Shown: positions 9,184-18,090, numbered from the stretch's first letter. The stretch is 56,206 nt of DNA from Methylococcaceae bacterium (GCA_006844585.1 SPJM01000246.1:1-56206); one strand, 5' to 3'. The notes: a model not told the origin generated them from the letters alone. Translations and numbers: made by a program.

Positions 9184-10419
9184 ATGAAGAATTTAATCTA
9201 TTTTGCCATTCCTCTTATTATTGCGGTTTTGGTTGCCGTTTTTGTTCATAACTGGCTGAGTCAATATGATGACCCCGGATACGCCTTATTAGGCTTCGGC
9301 CATTGGTCGGTAGAAAGTTCTTTGGTGATATTTGCCGTCGCCCAGGTTATCATTTTCTTTATTTTTTATATGCTGTTTCGTTTTCTGGGCTGGCTGATGA
9401 GATTTCCCGGCCGCATGAAGCGGAAAGGCAAACGCATCAAATTTGACCGCTCTCAAGAAGCGCTAATCGCCGGGCTGGTGGATTCCGCAGAAGGCAATTT
9501 TGAAAAAGCCGAAAAAGTTTTAATCAAACATGCGGCCAACAGCGGCGCCCCATTATTGCATTATTTGACAGCGGCAAGGGCGGCTCAGTCGCGCGGCGAT
9601 CTGGATAAGCGTAATGAATATTTAGACAAAGCATCCGCACAATCATCCGATACCGATATTGCCGTAGGCTTGACTCAAGCAGAACTGCATATGAACGGCC
9701 AGGAATTTGATCAAGCACTTAAAACGCTGACTAATTTACAATCTATCGCCCCCGGCCATGCAACCGTTTTGAAAATGCTGCATCAAGCTTATCACTTAGT
9801 CGGCGACTGGGAAGGCATCCGCGCTTTAATTCCGTCTTTGCATAAAAACAAAATTTTAATAGAAGCCGAGATTAAGCTTTTGGAAACCGAAACCTATTCC
9901 GGTCTTCTGAAAAAAGCCGCCGAGTCCAACAACGCCAAAGTAATTCAAGAATGCTGGGATAAGGTGCCGGAACATATTAAATCTGCGCAAGGATTAACCA
10001 CCATTTATTTCGCAGCCATGATAGAGGCGGGCGCCGGGCGTGAAATTGTCGAACCGCTGGTCAATACGCTGCTAAAACATTGGGACGCAACTTTATTGGT
10101 GTTATACGCCAATATAGAGCCGGAAGAAAATCTCAAGCACCTGCAAACTGCCGAGAAATGGCTGGCGGTTCATTCCACTGATGCCGTTTTACTACGCATA
10201 TTAGGCAAAATCAGCTTTGCATGCGAACAGAAAGAGAAAGCCGAACAATATTTGGTGAAAAGCATCGCTAACGAACCGACAGTAGCAGCCTACCAATTGC
10301 TCGGCGATTTGTTAGTCGATAAAGGCGAAATCGAAAAAGCCAACGATAATTTTAGAAAAGGTTTGAAATTAGCTTCCAATCAGGTTGTTGATAGCGCCAA
10401 TGCTTTTGTCGGCGCATAA
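9184..10419 (+). CDS. hemY: HemY-like TPR membrane protein
   Basis: A 411-residue protein with two N-terminal membrane helices (about 5-25 and 42-65) and then TPR-like helical repeats. Readable repeats include AEGNFEKAEKVLIKHAANSG near residue 98 and GEIEKANDNFRKGLKLASNQ near the C-terminus. It matches the HemY_N family that ends the hemCDXY operon in Gammaproteobacteria and is thought to scaffold late haem biosynthesis. It is unrelated to the Bacillus HemY oxidase. Ten bases separate it from hemX. A perfect inverted repeat follows at 10441. Confidence 0.92.
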   Translation: MKNLIYFAIPLIIAVLVAVFVHNWLSQYDDPGYALLGFGHWSVESSLVIFAVAQVIIFFIFYMLFRFLGWLMRFPGRMKRKGKRIKFDRSQEALIAGLVDSAEGNFEKAEKVLIKHAANSGAPLLHYLTAARAAQSRGDLDKRNEYLDKASAQSSDTDIAVGLTQAELHMNGQEFDQALKTLTNLQSIAPGHATVLKMLHQAYHLVGDWEGIRALIPSLHKNKILIEAEIKLLETETYSGLLKKAAESNNAKVIQECWDKVPEHIKSAQGLTTIYFAAMIEAGAGREIVEPLVNTLLKHWDATLLVLYANIEPEENLKHLQTAEKWLAVHSTDAVLLRILGKISFACEQKEKAEQYLVKSIANEPTVAAYQLLGDLLVDKGEIEKANDNFRKGLKLASNQVVDSANAFVGA

Positions 10420-10440
10420 ACTCTTCTTTCGAAAATGTAT

Positions 10441-10466
10441 GTAGGTAAGGCTTCAGCCTTACCTAC
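10441..10466. repeat. Perfect palindrome after hemY
   Basis: Eleven-base arms GTAGGTAAGGC and GCCTTACCTAC separated by TTCA. No T-run follows, so it is more like the REP-type palindromes seen at 18044, 45620 and 55428 (all next to GTAGG/CCTAC) than a classical terminator. It could still protect the 3' end of the hem transcript. Confidence 0.7.
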
Positions 10467-10586
10467 GGGCTAGGAGACTAACGGTGTCATAGGGTTTCCT
10501 GGCAGCAGCAGTAGAATCACCTAATAATCCGACTGGCTCCCGCATTTTTAAATGAACAAATTGCGCTTCCGCCTCGCAAAACAGCG

Positions 10587-11915
10587 TTAAAAATTCAACT
10601 GCCCTCTCACCTGAAATATCTGCGCGTCTTCATATTTCTCATTACGATTCGGGTGCGCATCAACGAATACATAATTCGCCATAAAGCGGATATTCTTATT
10701 GAGATACCAATTCAAACCGACAGTGATATTATCCTGCTTACCGCCCGTTATGTCTAAATCACTTAAATTAAGTTGACTGTAACGCAACGCTAATTCCCAT
10801 GCGCCGTTTGAATGATGGGGCTTCACGCTTTTGAAGCTGCCTTTTTTTGCATTGTATCGGCGATAATCACCGCTGATAAACCAACTGGCGTACGCATACC
10901 AACCATAGAAATCAACTGTCGGTTCGGATACCCGGCTGACTCTGGCGTGTATATATTCGCCTTGAATAGAAAAAGGCCCGATGACGACGGCTGTTTCCGC
11001 CGCCAACAATACGCTATCATCAACTTGCCGGATAGTGCGCGTATCGACCAAACGACGGTTAGTAACGCCCGATTCCGGACGCGACCGATAACGAACCTGC
11101 TTTTCCGTATCCGGTTCGCGATATTCTCCCGATACGCCCAAATGTAAAACTCGCCGCCGCTCAAGCATCGGCGCCCAAGTTAACCTGCCAGCCACTCCCC
11201 AACCGTCATCGACTTTATCATCTTGGCTATGTATCGCTTCACCGAAAATACCGATATTGCCGCTCCAATTTTTACCGTGAGAAGTGACAGCCAAACCTAA
11301 ATGATAATCAGGGACAAAAACATAAACCAGCGATCTCTCCATAAAAGTAATGTTATTGGAAGAGGTCATCCCCTCCAGGCTAAAAGGTTCCTGAAATTGT
11401 CCCGCTTTGATAGACCAGTCATCAAACCCCTGATAACTGAACCAAGCATCTCGAACGCTGACGCCGCTACTTGCGGCAAAATCAAACTCGCTTCTATATC
11501 GCCAATGCTTCCATAATTTTCCTGATGCAAATAATCGCGCCCGGCGTAATTCCACGCCATTACCCATATCGCTAATATCATCATCATAAAAAGCCGCATC
11601 CAAATGTAATCGTCCGCCCATTTTCAAAGCTAAATCATTTTCAGCGGATTTGATATTTAAACCATTTTTCAAACTGACAATCACTTGTTTGTTTTTTTCA
11701 GCACCCTGCCTCTCGTCTTCATCTTTAGTCAACAATTTTTGTTGTTCGGAAACTTTATTCTGTAATTGTTGTATTTGGCCTTGTTGTCGGCGAATCTGTT
11801 GTTCCTGCTTTTGTATTAACTGATATAAATGTTCCAGAGAATATTCCGATTCGGCGCTCACCCGTTCCGTCATAATTAAGACGGATAATAACGAAAAATA
11901 GATGCGGGACTTCAT
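10587..11915 (-). CDS. OprP/OprO-type outer-membrane porin
   Basis: A 442-residue protein with an N-terminal signal-like stretch (about 1-21, ending SVLIMTERVSAES). A short coiled coil rich in Gln follows (about 27-65, YQLIQKQEQQIRRQQGQIQQ), then a beta-barrel of the phosphate-selective porin O/P type. The segments GGRLHLDAAFYDDD, AGQFQEPFSLEG and the C-terminal FQVRGQLNF with terminal Phe are typical. Such porins pass anions, but substrate cannot be read from sequence. It is the last gene of a four-gene operon with an ABC exporter, suggesting it provides outer-membrane passage, or simply co-regulation. It ends about 170 bp from the convergent hemY. Confidence 0.85.
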   Translation of the reverse strand: MKSRIYFSLLSVLIMTERVSAESEYSLEHLYQLIQKQEQQIRRQQGQIQQLQNKVSEQQKLLTKDEDERQGAEKNKQVIVSLKNGLNIKSAENDLALKMGGRLHLDAAFYDDDISDMGNGVELRRARLFASGKLWKHWRYRSEFDFAASSGVSVRDAWFSYQGFDDWSIKAGQFQEPFSLEGMTSSNNITFMERSLVYVFVPDYHLGLAVTSHGKNWSGNIGIFGEAIHSQDDKVDDGWGVAGRLTWAPMLERRRVLHLGVSGEYREPDTEKQVRYRSRPESGVTNRRLVDTRTIRQVDDSVLLAAETAVVIGPFSIQGEYIHARVSRVSEPTVDFYGWYAYASWFISGDYRRYNAKKGSFKSVKPHHSNGAWELALRYSQLNLSDLDITGGKQDNITVGLNWYLNKNIRFMANYVFVDAHPNRNEKYEDAQIFQVRGQLNF

Positions 11916-11918
11916 GGG

Positions 11919-12764
11919 CTATGCTAATCGTTGACCAAACAAACTTTCAAAGACGAGTTGATCCATTTTTTCGAGATCAACGCATTCGGAAAACGAATGA
12001 CCGACGCCTTTCAGCACCTGAAATTGATATTCGGTATCCCGTCTCCGTCTATCGGCTTCCCGTTGTAATGCTTTTAACCAACTCCGGGCGCGCTCTAATC
12101 GATTATCGCCTTGCTGTAAAGTCACTTTTTTAGAACGATTAAGCGTATTATCTTGTTGAATATCATCTTCGCCGACAAAAATACTGACTGGAATAGATAA
12201 AAAACGATCCAGATCAAATCTTAAATCCGCCAACTGTTCAGTGTTTCCCAGCCCATAAGGAAATCGATTGCGCATCGTCGGCCAGGTATACCAACCGGAA
12301 GCGGCGATAGCCAATTTAGCGACTTTTTTAGGATATGCCATGCTAAACCGATGAGCAAATTGAGCGCCGCCGGAAAAACCAAACAAATAAAATCGATTAT
12401 GGGTAATTTGAGTCCGTTCTTTAACTTCATTAAAGATTTTCAGCAGTGTTAAGTCCGCCCTTTTCCCTCGACCAGAACATCCCAGTCGCTGATAATCCGG
12501 AAAATGTTTTCGAGAAAAATACGGTGAAACAATCGCCACTTGATATAAATCGGCCATTGTTTTGAATAATCTGACATGCTCTTCCGCATTGCGGGAAATG
12601 CCATGTACGCAAACAAAAATTTCAGTTTGCGGGGTTAAATTTTCCGGTAAATAAAAAAAATATCCCTGCTCAGGCTCCTGTGTTAAATACAATGAATGTA
12701 TAATTTTCCGCTCCAACACTTCAGATGCGTCATCCTTCAACATATAATTCAGCGCAGTCGACAT
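11919..12764 (-). CDS. Alpha/beta hydrolase of the PHB-depolymerase/esterase type
   Basis: A 281-residue protein with no signal peptide. ETEIFVCVHGISRNAEEHVR gives the oxyanion-hole region (HG, about residue 53). FGFSGGAQFAHRFSMAYP carries the nucleophile Ser in G-F-S-G-G (about residue 130). FVGEDDIQQDNT provides the likely acid, and GVGHSFSEC the catalytic His near residue 257. The family resembles the LpqC/polyhydroxybutyrate-depolymerase group. It lies between the ABC exporter and porin genes with gaps of 31 and 3 bp, so it should be co-transcribed. The hydrolysed compound is unknown. Confidence 0.82.
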   Translation of the reverse strand: MSTALNYMLKDDASEVLERKIIHSLYLTQEPEQGYFFYLPENLTPQTEIFVCVHGISRNAEEHVRLFKTMADLYQVAIVSPYFSRKHFPDYQRLGCSGRGKRADLTLLKIFNEVKERTQITHNRFYLFGFSGGAQFAHRFSMAYPKKVAKLAIAASGWYTWPTMRNRFPYGLGNTEQLADLRFDLDRFLSIPVSIFVGEDDIQQDNTLNRSKKVTLQQGDNRLERARSWLKALQREADRRRRDTEYQFQVLKGVGHSFSECVDLEKMDQLVFESLFGQRLA

Positions 12765-12795
12765 ATTTGCTTCCTCATTCTATGAAACCAGACCA

Positions 12796-14484
12796 TTAAA
12801 CAATTTGCTCAGTCAGTCCGTTGTTATTTAATTCAAATTGCGGCTGACCTTGCTCGACGATCTTTCCATCAAGCAAATGAATAACCTGGTCAACCGAGTG
12901 TAATCGTTCCGTTCTATGCGTCGCCATAACGACTGTTCCACGAAAATTCTTAATTACATTATCAAGCACTTGTAAAGACTCAGCATCCAAATTAGCATCC
13001 GTCTCATCCAACAATAATAAACGAGGCGAACCTAACAATGCTCTGGCCAACATGATTCGCTGCCGTTGCCCGATAGACAGATTTTTCCCCTCATTAACGA
13101 CCCGGGTTTCCAAACCCTGTTCAAAATTCGCCAACATTTCATGAATTCCACACAGTTTCAAAATCCGGGAAACCTCTGCTTCAGAAACGCTTTGCCAACG
13201 ATAACGTATATTTTTTTCTATCGTCCCGCTCAACAAGGGTAAATCAGGACTCACCAGGCCCACTGACTTTCTTAAAGAGGACAATTTAACATCGGCGATA
13301 TTGATCCCATCCAATTCCACCGAGCCTTGATCCGGATCAAATAATCTCGCCGCCAAGGATAATAAAGTCGATTTCCCGGCCCCGTTAGGACCGACCAATG
13401 CGACAACAGAAGCAGCGGGAAAATGTAAGGAAATATCCTTCAACACGCTATCGAAACTAACTTCTTTAAACCATATTTCGCCTTTTCCAGGCGGCAAACT
13501 GATAGCTTGTTTTTTCTGTTTCACCAAACCGCGTATCTTAAAAAAACGCTCTATCTTTCTCATCGATACCCGGGAATTTTTCCAATATTCATGCACCCGC
13601 CCTAAATCCTTGAGGGAGTGCACCATATAACCCAGCAAGGTAATCGCCGCCGCCACCGAACCGACTGTCATATGGCCCTTACTGACTTGGTCATAGCCGA
13701 TCATGACGACCAACAAGATTGCTATCGCCGAGGTGGCTTCCGAGATCGCTCTTAATAAACCGATTACTTTTGACTTAAGCAACATCGCATCTCGTAAACG
13801 TTGGCTTTGACGAATAATCCTTCTTTGTTCCCGCTTATTTTGATGAAACAATTGAACGACCGAAATCGATGAAATTTTCTCATGAATGTTGTTGGCCAAA
13901 TAATTCCGCCGTTTTCTGACTTCTAAAGCCGCCCTTTCAAGAAACGGGCCCAACAACAAAGATGCGCTCCCACCCAATAAAATAGTGAAAAACAAAACAC
14001 CGCTCAATAAGGGACTGATTTGTAAAAAAGCGATTAACACGCCCCCTATCATAACGCCGCCGACAGTAAACTTCGCCACTCCCTGACTCACCCACAGCCT
14101 TAGCGCAGATAAATCGCCGATAAAACGCAACATCAAACCGCCTTTGCCCTGTCCCTGAATAGAACGCGAATTTAATCGGCTTAATCGTTTATAAAGCAAT
14201 AAGCGGGTTTGATAAACGTAATGTTGCCCCAATCGCTCGGATTCAACCCTTTCGGCATACCTTAAAAAGGCGCCGAGCAAGGCGCAAGCCAATAGACCAT
14301 AAAGATAATATTCAGTGGGTTGAGTAACAACATCGATACTCGCCGGTTGCATCTGGTCAAAAAGCGCTTTAATCAACCAAACTCCGTAAAAAGAACAAAA
14401 GGCTTGCAAGAAGCCGATTAATACCAATCGAACAAACAGGCGTTTACGATATCCGGAAATAATCTTCGGTAACATCAAAGCCAT
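12796..14484 (-). CDS. ABC exporter, fused permease and ATPase
   Basis: A 562-residue half-transporter. Six transmembrane helices occupy about residues 15-300. A nucleotide-binding domain begins near residue 335 with Walker A GPNGAGKS (365-372), signature LSIGQRQR (469-476), Walker B LLLLDE (489-494) and an H-loop ATHR. The Q-loop region reads VGLVSPDLPLLSG, so the usual Gln is replaced. It starts with an ATG overlapping the stop of the upstream P-loop gene (TAATG) and belongs to the four-gene operon ending in the porin. The exported substrate is not evident; peptide or small-molecule export by a homodimer is the family norm. Confidence 0.9.
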   Translation of the reverse strand: MALMLPKIISGYRKRLFVRLVLIGFLQAFCSFYGVWLIKALFDQMQPASIDVVTQPTEYYLYGLLACALLGAFLRYAERVESERLGQHYVYQTRLLLYKRLSRLNSRSIQGQGKGGLMLRFIGDLSALRLWVSQGVAKFTVGGVMIGGVLIAFLQISPLLSGVLFFTILLGGSASLLLGPFLERAALEVRKRRNYLANNIHEKISSISVVQLFHQNKREQRRIIRQSQRLRDAMLLKSKVIGLLRAISEATSAIAILLVVMIGYDQVSKGHMTVGSVAAAITLLGYMVHSLKDLGRVHEYWKNSRVSMRKIERFFKIRGLVKQKKQAISLPPGKGEIWFKEVSFDSVLKDISLHFPAASVVALVGPNGAGKSTLLSLAARLFDPDQGSVELDGINIADVKLSSLRKSVGLVSPDLPLLSGTIEKNIRYRWQSVSEAEVSRILKLCGIHEMLANFEQGLETRVVNEGKNLSIGQRQRIMLARALLGSPRLLLLDETDANLDAESLQVLDNVIKNFRGTVVMATHRTERLHSVDQVIHLLDGKIVEQGQPQFELNNNGLTEQIV

Positions 14485-15569
14485 TACAAGAGATCAAGGT
14501 CTACGGCAGTCAACCTTTCGGGATCAAGCACCGGCAAATCGACAACATCTTCAGTTTCTCTTATCGCTAAAGGCGATGCAGTTAAAGCGCCGCTAACCGC
14601 TTTTACCGGCAATCCCTGTTGTTTCAGCCAATTGACCCCTGCATAAGCGCCCAAAGCATCGGATGCGGCAAAAATCACTTGATCAACATATTTTTTAAAT
14701 AACGGCGAGGTTAACAAAGCTGACGTTTCTCGCTGTAAAAGCCCGTCCGCGACTTCAAACACGATAGCATCAACTTTTTCCGCACAAAGAATAGATAACA
14801 ATTTTATAAAAATTGACTCTAACTCTTCAATACTCAGCAAAAAAGTTGAAGCATATCCGACATCGGTAAAGTCCAACACTTTATGCGCGCCGCTGTCTTG
14901 CATCAGCCACACATCCAAACCCGCGCCGGTGCCGGTCAACTTTGCCGCTCCCACCGACATTCCTGATCTTGACAACCCTTTTATTAAATGAGCTGCGGTA
15001 GTTGTTTTACCGGCATTCATTGAGGTTCCGACGACAGCTGTAATCATAGGCAAGGAACGACTGGGCAGCATTTTTTCCGGCATAGCCCAATCGATGATAT
15101 TCAGAGGGCGACCGTTTGCATCGCCGATTAAGCCGATGGGTTTAATTTGAGTGGCCGCCTTAATTCCACTATGCCGACTGGACGTGAAAGCGGCAATACC
15201 ACCAGCCGCCACCATATGACAGGGTTCTAGGTCATCCGGAATATATGCTTCAAACTGATCCGGCGCGTAACGATTACCATAACAGAGAATAACGGTGTCG
15301 CCTTTATGCAAATGCGCCCTTCGTCCACAGGTATCTTCTATGCGCTTATGTTGGCGAATGTTATCAATTTTAGCTAAAACCACATCGCCGCTTTGCGGCC
15401 TTACGCCTTCAACAATTAAGGTTTTCATCGCGCTTTGCGGCACATGTCTGCAGCTATAGGAAGCTTTAGCGACCTTCAAAAGCTGATCTAAAGTGTTCAT
15501 GTTTTGATGACCATGATCCATTTCAACCAAGCTAAGTTCTAAATCATTTTTTCTTGCAACGGCTACCAT
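14484..15569 (-). CDS. DUF1611-like / SIMIBI-type P-loop protein of unknown function
   Basis: A 361-residue soluble protein. Residues about 57-165 form a beta-rich N-terminal domain (SGDVVLAKIDNIRQHKRIED ... GDTVILCYGNRYAPDQFEAY). A P-loop domain follows with GTSMNAGKTT (181-190), strongly like dethiobiotin synthetase, MobB and DUF1611 proteins. The later segment VDAIVFEVADGLLQRET (about 262-278) fits a Walker-B-like strand. It is the first gene of the operon with the exporter, hydrolase and porin; a good GGGAG ribosome site precedes the ATG at 15569. It might be an ATP-dependent ligase making what the exporter carries, but that is inference. Confidence 0.6.
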   Translation of the reverse strand: MVAVARKNDLELSLVEMDHGHQNMNTLDQLLKVAKASYSCRHVPQSAMKTLIVEGVRPQSGDVVLAKIDNIRQHKRIEDTCGRRAHLHKGDTVILCYGNRYAPDQFEAYIPDDLEPCHMVAAGGIAAFTSSRHSGIKAATQIKPIGLIGDANGRPLNIIDWAMPEKMLPSRSLPMITAVVGTSMNAGKTTTAAHLIKGLSRSGMSVGAAKLTGTGAGLDVWLMQDSGAHKVLDFTDVGYASTFLLSIEELESIFIKLLSILCAEKVDAIVFEVADGLLQRETSALLTSPLFKKYVDQVIFAASDALGAYAGVNWLKQQGLPVKAVSGALTASPLAIRETEDVVDLPVLDPERLTAVDLDLL

Positions 15570-15851
15570 TTGTTTACTCCCTGCTACATTCCATCAAAAA
15601 ACGCATCATAGCGATCAAGTTGAACTCGATCATCTTAAGCTGGATATGCAACTATGTTTTGTGTGAATTTATCACACGATTATAACGGAGCTTACCTTAA
15701 ATCGCAATTAACTAACGACAACTAAACTATTAACTACTTATCAATTTAAGACTAAATGGCTAATATAAATGCAATGTGAGGATTTTAACTGAGGAGTTAT
15801 TCAGTTTTTAGTGATTGATCAGTTGCCTCTATACGCGGCAGGGAGGATCAG
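15570..15851. other. Divergent intergenic region without recognised gene
   Basis: About 280 AT-rich bases upstream of both the P-loop operon (minus strand) and the small basic ORF (plus strand). It should hold promoters for both. I see GATC-flanked imperfect inverted repeats near 15616-15637 but no convincing -35/-10 pair, and no coding potential. Confidence 0.5.
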
Positions 15852-15932
15852 ATGCGTGAAATTAATGTTCGAGAAAAGACGAGAATAGCTTTGAGAGCAG
15901 CAAGGCGGGCAAAACGAAAACGAGAGAAGTAA
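15852..15932 (+). CDS. Possible 26-residue highly basic peptide
   Basis: An ATG at 15852 follows a good ribosome site (GGGAGGA, 15841-15847) and opens a 26-codon frame ending TAA at 15930. The peptide starts MREINVREKTRIALRAARRA and ends in more Lys/Arg, with about half its residues charged, so it would form a basic amphipathic helix. It lies alone on the plus strand between the P-loop operon and the convergent gene at 15995. I do not recognise it; it could be a small RNA- or DNA-binding peptide, or chance. Confidence 0.4.
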   Translation: MREINVREKTRIALRAARRAKRKREK

Positions 15933-15994
15933 CCCGGGTCAACAAATAAAATGCGAGCAGCAGTATTGAGTAACTGCCGCCCGCTATTTTTTGA

Positions 15995-16495
15995 TCATCT
16001 AAAATGAAACGGTGAAAAGTCTTTGTTGTTGTGTTGTTTACAGCTACTGAATTTATATTTTTTACCGTCAACCGTCACCATAATGGTTTCAAGATTACTG
16101 CGGCGACTACAGCGCGTTCCTTTGGCTGTTGAGCCTTGACATTGATCCGCGTTCACCGATAAGTCGGTCACTTCCTCAGCCGTCGCTGAAGCTTTGGGCT
16201 TATCTTCAACCGAAACTTTCGGTTTTGGCGCAGCCGATGGCGCGGCTTTTCTAGCGGCGGGCGCAGGACTCGGTTTTACCGGTTTCGGCGGCGTTGCGCT
16301 ATGATCATCATGACCATGTACTTGGGCTTCTGAAATCAGTTTCTTACTGAACACAATCAACACAGTCAACACTAAAATCAATGGCCAGTAATCAGCGGCG
16401 AAAGAGCTCTCACCCTCTTGCGCAACTGCGACGCCGGATGACAACGCTAATAGTAAAGGTGTGCTAATCGATAACCCGAATTTATTTTTTTTCAT
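15995..16495 (-). CDS. Membrane-anchored protein with C-terminal Cys/His (DUF5763-like) domain
   Basis: The start chosen is the ATG at 16495 (MKKNKFGLSIST), preceded by GAGGA six bases upstream; an upstream ATG at 16558 in the same frame lacks this. The 166-residue protein has a signal peptide ending near AVAQ (about 25), a membrane helix (about 36-52, WPLILVLTVLIVF) and a Pro/Ala/Lys-rich linker (about 66-120). Its C-terminal domain has QCQGSTAKGTRCSRRS then SSCKQHN. The C-x6-G-x2-C...C-x2-H pattern resembles DUF5763-type small zinc-binding domains. It lies eight bases after fdhD but has no evident functional tie to it. Role unknown. Confidence 0.6.
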   Translation of the reverse strand: MKKNKFGLSISTPLLLALSSGVAVAQEGESSFAADYWPLILVLTVLIVFSKKLISEAQVHGHDDHSATPPKPVKPSPAPAARKAAPSAAPKPKVSVEDKPKASATAEEVTDLSVNADQCQGSTAKGTRCSRRSNLETIMVTVDGKKYKFSSCKQHNNKDFSPFHFR

Positions 16496-16565
16496 TATTT
16501 TCCTCGTTAGATATTGCGATACAACGCTTATTAAAATACGGTTATTTAAAGAGTTCAAGTTAAAA

Positions 16566-17378
16566 TTAATCCATCTGAATAGTTTCCGCCCCGTTTAAGA
16601 TCAAAAAATGTTTTCCTTTTGCTCGGGAAATCAAAGTCACTCCGGCTTGTTTAGCCATCTCCACCCCCATTTGAGTGGCTCCGGAACGCGACAGCAACAC
16701 GGAAATGCCCATTTGCGCCACTTTAATAATCATTTCTGACGTTAGTCTTCCTGTGGTGTAAAACACTTTTTCATCACCCTGAATTTGATTCAACCACATA
16801 TGGCCGGCAATCGCATCAACCGCATTATGGCGTCCGACATCTTCAATAAAACATTCAATTTTATTGCCGCCGCATAAGGCGCAACCATGCACCGCGCCCG
16901 CTTTTTTATAGATTTCATTATGATGTTTTAAAGCATCCAACAAACTGTATATTGCAGATTTTTTCAATAATAACGGTTTTAAGCGGATATTATGGAGTTT
17001 TTCCATCAAACGACCATAAACCGTACCCTGGCCGCATCCCGTGGTCACCGTTCTTTGCTGCATTTGTTCGGAAAAATCGCTGTTATGCTGATGAGTGACA
17101 ACAGCTACCGCATTGGTTTCCCAATCAACCTGCACTACTTTGATTGCTTCTATTTCTTGAAAGAATCCCTGGTTTTTCAAATAGCCTAAAGTCAATAATT
17201 CCGGATGCGTACCCATCGTCATTAAAGTAACGATTTCTTGCTTATCAACATAAATCGTCAACGGTTTTTCGCCGACTAATTCAATACTGCGCGCTTCGCC
17301 GTTTTCATCAATGGCGGTCAATGGTTCTGAATACGCCAATCCCTGATCGGTCAGCTCCGGTAAACTGAATTCATTCAT
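16566..17378 (-). CDS. fdhD: Formate dehydrogenase accessory sulfurtransferase FdhD
   Basis: FdhD passes sulfur from IscS to the molybdenum cofactor, which formate dehydrogenase needs for activity. The 270-residue protein shows the TTGCGQGTVYG motif near residue 110. The CxxC region VHGCALCGG near residue 164 is followed by CFIEDVGRHNAVDAIAGHMW. RLTSEMIIKVAQMGI and LLSRSGATQMGVEMA are also family hallmarks. It overlaps the mobA 3' end by 8 bp, so the two cofactor genes form one unit. This implies a molybdenum formate dehydrogenase elsewhere in the genome, as expected for a methylotroph oxidising formate. Confidence 0.96.
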   Translation of the reverse strand: MNEFSLPELTDQGLAYSEPLTAIDENGEARSIELVGEKPLTIYVDKQEIVTLMTMGTHPELLTLGYLKNQGFFQEIEAIKVVQVDWETNAVAVVTHQHNSDFSEQMQQRTVTTGCGQGTVYGRLMEKLHNIRLKPLLLKKSAIYSLLDALKHHNEIYKKAGAVHGCALCGGNKIECFIEDVGRHNAVDAIAGHMWLNQIQGDEKVFYTTGRLTSEMIIKVAQMGISVLLSRSGATQMGVEMAKQAGVTLISRAKGKHFLILNGAETIQMD

Positions 17379-17964
17379 GTTCCCTATCCTGTAAAGCTTG
17401 TAGTTCGGATAATGTATTGATGTTTAGAAATAGATCGGGTTCCTGACTAAAATCCACGGTTACCATTTGATGCTGTTTAAGCCAGCGATCTATCTTACGT
17501 TCGCCTTGTTGCAAATACTGCTTCAGACTGCCCTGTAAATCGGTTTTTAAGGCTAAAAAAACCGGGTGTAACCTTTCCCCATCAAAAGCCACGGCTATAT
17601 CCGCTTGTTTAGCTGCTCTTTCATTTAATAATTGCAGCAAATGTTTAGACTCCAGCAACGGCGAATCACAAGGCGTCACTAATAATATTTCAGCGTCGAC
17701 AACTTCCATCGCCGCCAATACTCCCGCCAACGGTCCGTCGAAACTATCCGTTTGATCACTGATTACAGGAAAACCAAACTGTTGGTATTGATCAATATTA
17801 CGGTTGGCATTAATCAATAATTGATCAACCAAGGGCTGCATCGCTGCGATAGCATAGCTGATCATTTCCCGATTTTTGAACAACACCAAACCTTTATCCT
17901 GTTGCTGCATGCGCCGGGCTAAACCGCCCGCCAATACGACTCCGGCGACTTTGTTTTTTGTCAT
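17371..17964 (-). CDS. mobA: Molybdenum cofactor guanylyltransferase MobA
   Basis: MobA adds GMP to molybdopterin to make the guanine-dinucleotide form of the cofactor used by enzymes such as formate dehydrogenase. The protein (197 residues, normal) has the nucleotidyltransferase motif VVLAGGLARRMQQQDKGLV with the conserved GG...R...DK at residues 10-26. LLVTPCDSPLL (about 95-105) carries the metal-binding CD. ATG at 17964. Its 3' end overlaps fdhD, consistent with a shared role in maturing formate dehydrogenase. Confidence 0.95.
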   Translation of the reverse strand: MTKNKVAGVVLAGGLARRMQQQDKGLVLFKNREMISYAIAAMQPLVDQLLINANRNIDQYQQFGFPVISDQTDSFDGPLAGVLAAMEVVDAEILLVTPCDSPLLESKHLLQLLNERAAKQADIAVAFDGERLHPVFLALKTDLQGSLKQYLQQGERKIDRWLKQHQMVTVDFSQEPDLFLNINTLSELQALQDREHE

Positions 17965-18043
17965 AACTAATTAGAATGAAATTGAATTAAGTGATTAAAA
18001 TCGGGTTAATGAACTGAATTTTCATCTGCTTCATGCCACCAAA

Positions 18044-18090
18044 GACAGACTAAAGTCTGTCCTACATAAGTAGGTCGGACTTTCTCCGAC
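18044..18090. repeat. Pair of REP-like palindromes
   Basis: Two adjacent palindromes: GACAGACT-AA-AGTCTGTC at 18044-18061 and GTCGGA-CTTTC-TCCGAC at 18074-18090, joined by a segment containing CCTAC...GTAGG. The first is identical to a copy at 55378-55395, and the second is a near copy of 55428-55445. They lie in the divergent region between mobA and a lipoprotein gene. Confidence 0.75.

Noticed and set aside
15862-16071. 69-residue minus-strand ORF over the basic peptide
   Set aside because: It overlaps the real gene end at 15995 in another frame and has no clear start signal.
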